Below, piece by piece: positions 33,501 to 35,847 of a stretch of DNA of 35,847 nt. A program made the position numbers and the translations under genes. The stretch comes from Bacteroidota bacterium (lineage in GTDB: Bacteria > Bacteroidota > Bacteroidia > Bacteroidales > JACABE01), in contig JACABE010000020.1 in NCBI GenBank assembly GCA_013377005.1, positions 33,475 through 69,321 on the forward strand, in the 5' to 3' direction. The first letter of the stretch is position 1; each line of letters starts with the position of its first letter. The notes beneath the pieces were generated by a model. That model worked only from the letters and a program-made list of their open reading frames with translations, was not told the origin of the DNA and did not search any database.

Positions 33501-35172
33501 ACAATGAATCTATAATCAATTGATTTAAAGGAATTGAATCAAATTGTTCAATAGCTGTTTTCTTTTGATAAACTGATTTCTGTATTTTTATTTTTGATAT
33601 TTTTCTGAGTTCAAATCCACTTATCTTAACTATACCTGAATTATAATTCGATACACTAAAATTAAAGCTAGCGTAATTCACACTATCTGGTATATTAAGA
33701 ACAAAACTATAAGGAGTCCAATTGACTTGATTTGCAGGAATTTTCTTATTAATAGTAATCAGATATTCAGGAAAAGTAATTTTAATTAAAATTGAATCTC
33801 CCGGACTTCCTTTGGTAAATAATGAAAACATGTTATTCCCTTTTTCTAATCCGGCTAGTTTCTGAACATCACAAATTGATCCTGCCAAACTTCTTGAATA
33901 AGATACATATCCTGAAATTGCTACACCATCGTTGTTTGTTAAATTTGCATTACTTAAATATCCATCAGGGACTCCATTTTCATCTAAATCAATATTTGGT
34001 TGTGGGAAAATATTAATATATGGATTCGGAATGCTGTCAAAAAGATAAGATGTCCATTGACGGTAAGTTTTCACAGGTATATTATTAGTTTGCAACCAGC
34101 TTAATAAAGTATCCATACGCTCTAAATAACCGCTCCAGTTATTGGTTAAATTGATAAAATGACTTTGCCCTAAAACTAAATAATGTTTAGCAATACCATC
34201 TGCAATTTTATTCTTTATTGCTGGCATTGTCCAGTTTTCTTCAATAAAATCACCCCACATTAACCCAAATCTTTTTTCATTAAATGGATCGTATTCATTG
34301 TAACATTTTAACGATGGCTGCATGTGAGTTGTTGCTGAATTATAGTTATATAAATCGCCCCACGTTTCTTTAACTTCATCTTTAGTAAACAATGGAAATG
34401 AACCACCCGGTTGCACCCATGTGGTAGGAATGGGTAAGTTATATTGATTGCAAAGATGGATAGTTCTGTCAGCGAGTAGTTTTCTTGATCCAAATGGAAT
34501 CTTAACATCGTATTGCGTAACTTTATAAAATGCAAGATTTTGTGCATCTGACAATGTAATTATTTCATCCCAATACGATTTTAATTTCATAGTATCAGGA
34601 TCACTGGGATTTAGATTTTGCAAATCATAATATATATAAATACCATTTAAAGAGGGAATATATATCCCAAAATAAAAAGTAAAACCATTCATATTTGCAA
34701 AACCACCATTATTTCTGCTGATAATTGTATTACCGTTTACAACATCTAACAATCCGGTTTGAACACCAGTATTAATTGTATCACTATACTTTATACAAAT
34801 CTTCTTACCGTTAATATGATGAACGAAGGGATTACCTGAATAGGCAATAGTGTCAGAATAATTTTGAACTTTTAAATAAACAGTCGTATGTGATGGAGTA
34901 TGATCCATATATTCGTGTCCGGTTGCCACAAAATTCCGGATCATATTTAAAAAAGTAGTATCCCAAACATTTGCATCCAGGCATTGACTCAAGCAAAAAT
35001 TATAACCATAATGACTAAAAACATTAGCATACTCAACCCATTTTTGATTTTGTTGAGTATCATCTACCCTGAAACAAACACCTCCTCTTTTCAAAGCAGA
35101 AATCTGTGAATGAGCATTTATTGAAAAACAAATTATTACAATTAACAGAATAGATTTTATCAGTTGTTTCAT
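30520..35172 (-). CDS. T9SS-secreted multidomain protein: NodB-like plus Ig-like repeats
   Basis: A 1550-residue protein with a signal peptide (cleavage near SINAHSQ, residue 23). Residues about 28-385 have a polysaccharide-deacetylase-like (NodB fold) pattern: GVCFRVDDT with paired Asp, HEYMDHTPSH giving a His-x4-His-like site, and TWVQPGGSFPLF. Then come a carbohydrate-binding-like segment (about 385-520) and about six Ig-like repeats of 85-95 residues, each with an IQWQ-type strand and a paired C-P motif near its end. Two more domains follow. The last 85 or so residues are a type A T9SS sorting domain (IYPNPCNNLICIDF, GLYLLKVN). It is exported and probably anchored at the cell surface. A -7 box TAAATTTG lies at 35210-35217. 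Confidence 0.85.
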   Translation of the reverse strand: MKQLIKSILLIVIICFSINAHSQISALKRGGVCFRVDDTQQNQKWVEYANVFSHYGYNFCLSQCLDANVWDTTFLNMIRNFVATGHEYMDHTPSHTTVYLKVQNYSDTIAYSGNPFVHHINGKKICIKYSDTINTGVQTGLLDVVNGNTIISRNNGGFANMNGFTFYFGIYIPSLNGIYIYYDLQNLNPSDPDTMKLKSYWDEIITLSDAQNLAFYKVTQYDVKIPFGSRKLLADRTIHLCNQYNLPIPTTWVQPGGSFPLFTKDEVKETWGDLYNYNSATTHMQPSLKCYNEYDPFNEKRFGLMWGDFIEENWTMPAIKNKIADGIAKHYLVLGQSHFINLTNNWSGYLERMDTLLSWLQTNNIPVKTYRQWTSYLFDSIPNPYINIFPQPNIDLDENGVPDGYLSNANLTNNDGVAISGYVSYSRSLAGSICDVQKLAGLEKGNNMFSLFTKGSPGDSILIKITFPEYLITINKKIPANQVNWTPYSFVLNIPDSVNYASFNFSVSNYNSGIVKISGFELRKISKIKIQKSVYQKKTAIEQFDSIPLNQLIIDSLCSIQNVNIQLYTQNSQLIYQLDTNQLLTINRPYDYWVGIDSIKIMVFNPDNTKDSSCLVFESVNPEICKNDSLSFQLSDNYTNVSWTSQPFDFSLKSGNFLSQTVSPLQNTLYSARCLLFNGDTTWRMLTVIVNDLPIANAGNDITKCYGDSIKLNASGGIKYQWDHNVTQNEYFSAINQAYYKVEVTDINGCKSSDSLFVNVLPAISAGNIDSLLPICYHSGVTLHTSNSSGNIQWQVYDNQQWIDVQNANNIIYQPTDLIANKTFRTKASATFCEEKYSESKTVIVNPQSVAGTLFADSTVCIGFPAQLRLSGHNANIEWLQSDNGFSNWQIIGNSNKNDSIFTTTSINSKTFFKASISSNNCPSSQSNIDSVEITAYPSAGILNVVAPICTGDSALLTLTGSTANILWQIKPFTALTWSDMSENQQLQTYTNTLQTLSLVRVKVSNSICPSIYSNIDTVVVYDNSNAGIITGINLICQGNSTKLKLNGNLGNANWQFATNNQIWNHYNGIFSIDTLIASSINETTKFRVIVQNGVCPMDTSQVFTVFIDSLSQGGSVTANSPICKGDSSQVYLYNFKGNIQWQMSSNWSTSWSNVSNSYSGVNTPLLNTPALNSTYLYRANVKNGCCPLVYSLPDTILIHPLTQAGTASVTSPVCAGLTTKCYLFYFVGQIQWQESTDTINWQDVISGTNYNSSPYTSPILNASQYYRARVKSGVCPEKYSNFDTIIVNPIVVPNISITMYAGNNPQCAPADTVRFRANFSNEGNNPIFQWKKSGSNIGSNDSIFSYIPQNANTIKCQLTSNALCATPNNPSSNTITLVVNPLPNVSFTIPTLYDTLCDNVSNYILSGGNPTGGIYNGSGINNGIFNPSALGVGSYPISYTYTNMTTNCGKTVLDTMEVVNCTGINDIEIKKLIIYPNPCNNLICIDFENNTKHISLEIQNLEGKTFIHKNIENNTRHYELIHNLTSGLYLLKVNIDDVKIVRILSVIRQ

Positions 35173-35485
35173 AAGTTAATTTCAAAACAGGGATTAAGTT
35201 TTAACTTGCCAAATTTAAACATTATTATCAACAATTGTTAAAAACTGTCAAAATTTAATATAAATAAAAGAACATAATAGAAATAACAAATAAATAACTA
35301 ATTATCAAGTTTTTGAAACACAAATCCTTCTTATATTTTTAAAAATCAAATACATAAATAGAAAAAAAGCAACATTAGTAATAGTAAGTAGAATAAAATA
35401 CTAACAAATGAATAACCCCGATGCAGAGCATCGAGGAATTCTTTAAATTAAATGATAAACAGAAGCAAAAACATACTTTAAGAGA
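35173..35485. other. Intergenic region with REP-like hairpin
   Basis: No gene is seen. The minus-strand TAAATTTG at 35210-35217 is a -7 box for the T9SS cargo gene. CGATGC-AGA-GCATCG (about 35418-35432) forms a GC-rich hairpin in an otherwise AT-rich spacer, and resembles REP-type palindromes scattered in Bacteroidetes genomes. Confidence 0.45.
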
Positions 35486-35630
35486 AACTCTGTTTTGCCA
35501 AAAAAGCAGATAGTTGAAAGAATATTTACTTGGTTTGAAAAATATCGTAAATTAAGCAAAAGTTTTTGAATTTATTACTAAATCAAGTCGGGGTATTTCT
35601 CAGTTTGATATGATTAGAGTTAAGTACTAA
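35486..35630 (+). pseudogene. IS5-type transposase C-terminal remnant
   Basis: The frame at 35492-35566 reads VLPKKQIVERIFTWFEKYRK then LSKSF. After a one-base shift at the T run (35563-35567) it continues EFITKSSRGISQFDMIRVKY and stop (35628). This matches the C-terminal end of IS5-family DDE transposases (R-W-x-V-E-R-T-F-A-W, then R-R-L-x-x-D-Y-E). There is no start, no upstream domain and no second inverted repeat. It is a decayed fragment. Confidence 0.65.
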
Positions 35631-35847
35631 GAATCATTTATTTTCATATTTAAAATATAGCATTTATTTTTCATGAACACGGATGACACATACTCCTCAG
35701 AGAAACGCTGATAAAACGGATTATTAATATAACCCGTTGTGCATTTAGGAAAGATTTACTTTTAGATTGTTGATAGGTCTAAAAAAGATGATTTTATTAA
35801 GAAACTGAATCATTGTAATAGAAGTTATTTTAGATAAAATTCTGGTT
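35631..35847. other. Intergenic tail without a recognised gene
   Basis: AT-rich. The stretch around 35675-35725 contains degenerate CACGGATGACAC and AAACGCTGATAAAACGGAT words, which look like remains of interspersed repeats. Nothing else is supported to the window edge. Confidence 0.35.

Noticed and set aside
33822-34547. Short ORFs opposite or within the T9SS cargo gene
   Set aside because: Shadow frames of a long intact coding region, without their own signals.

Overview
The window is a chromosomal segment of a member of the Bacteroidota (Bacteroidetes), most likely with an anaerobic or microaerophilic lifestyle. The DNA is strongly AT-rich. Many genes lie behind the Bacteroidetes-type -7 box TAnnTTTG and few have a clear Shine-Dalgarno sequence. 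The largest protein ends in a type IX secretion (T9SS) sorting domain. The ABC-F, RND and S23/four-helix-bundle genes also have the form usual in this phylum. The sequence does not resolve genus or species.

Layout. (1) 1-4130: a tandem array of a 42-bp palindromic repeat, then a roughly 2.1-kb tandem duplication of a cassette of small envelope genes (two-TM protein with a possible PH-like tail, small lipoprotein, three-TM protein). The cassette ends are nearly identical and the centres divergent. In-frame remains of a decayed secreted-protein gene lie in the spacers. (2) 4112-7579: an ABC-F ATPase, whose stop codon lies inside the duplicated DNA, an SPFH/band-7 protein and a small secreted protein, all on the minus strand. 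(3) 7853-13092, minus strand: an apparent operon of octaheme tetrathionate-reductase-type cytochrome c, two YeeE/YedE sulfur transporters (the second fused to a rhodanese-like domain without its cysteine), and a nine-heme cytochrome c fused to a diheme-type cytochrome b like Geobacter CbcL. A Crp/Fnr regulator is divergent to it. (4) 14023-16360: thioesterase, NifX-like cofactor protein, a secreted D-N-D-G-C-D repeat protein and a second Crp/Fnr regulator. (5) 16538-20805, plus strand: a thiol/sulfur redox cluster of unusual thioredoxin, DUF302, sulfide:quinone-oxidoreductase-like flavoprotein, NapH-like ferredoxin, thioredoxin, secreted rhodanese-thioredoxin, ferredoxin and DUF1847. Three consecutive genes in it are frameshifted. 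(6) 21101-23623: methyltransferase, LysR regulator and YeiH (UPF0324) exporter. (7) 23631-30494: a lipoprotein, then an RND efflux operon interrupted by an S23-type gene flanked by inverted TTCCTAAT repeats. (8) 30520-35172: a 1550-residue T9SS cargo with a NodB-like domain and Ig-like repeats. (9) 35173-35847: intergenic DNA with a REP-like hairpin and an IS5-type transposase remnant.

Working together (inference): regions 3 to 6 read as a sulfur island. The cytochrome b/c protein would take electrons from menaquinol and pass them to the periplasmic octaheme enzyme. The YeeE/YedE proteins would move thiosulfate-like compounds. The second cluster would handle sulfide or sulfane sulfur through flavoprotein, ferredoxin, rhodanese and thioredoxins. 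LysR-YeiH would cover sulfite/sulfate export. Two Crp/Fnr proteins face these two operons. No RNA gene, CRISPR array, prophage or complete insertion sequence was recognised.
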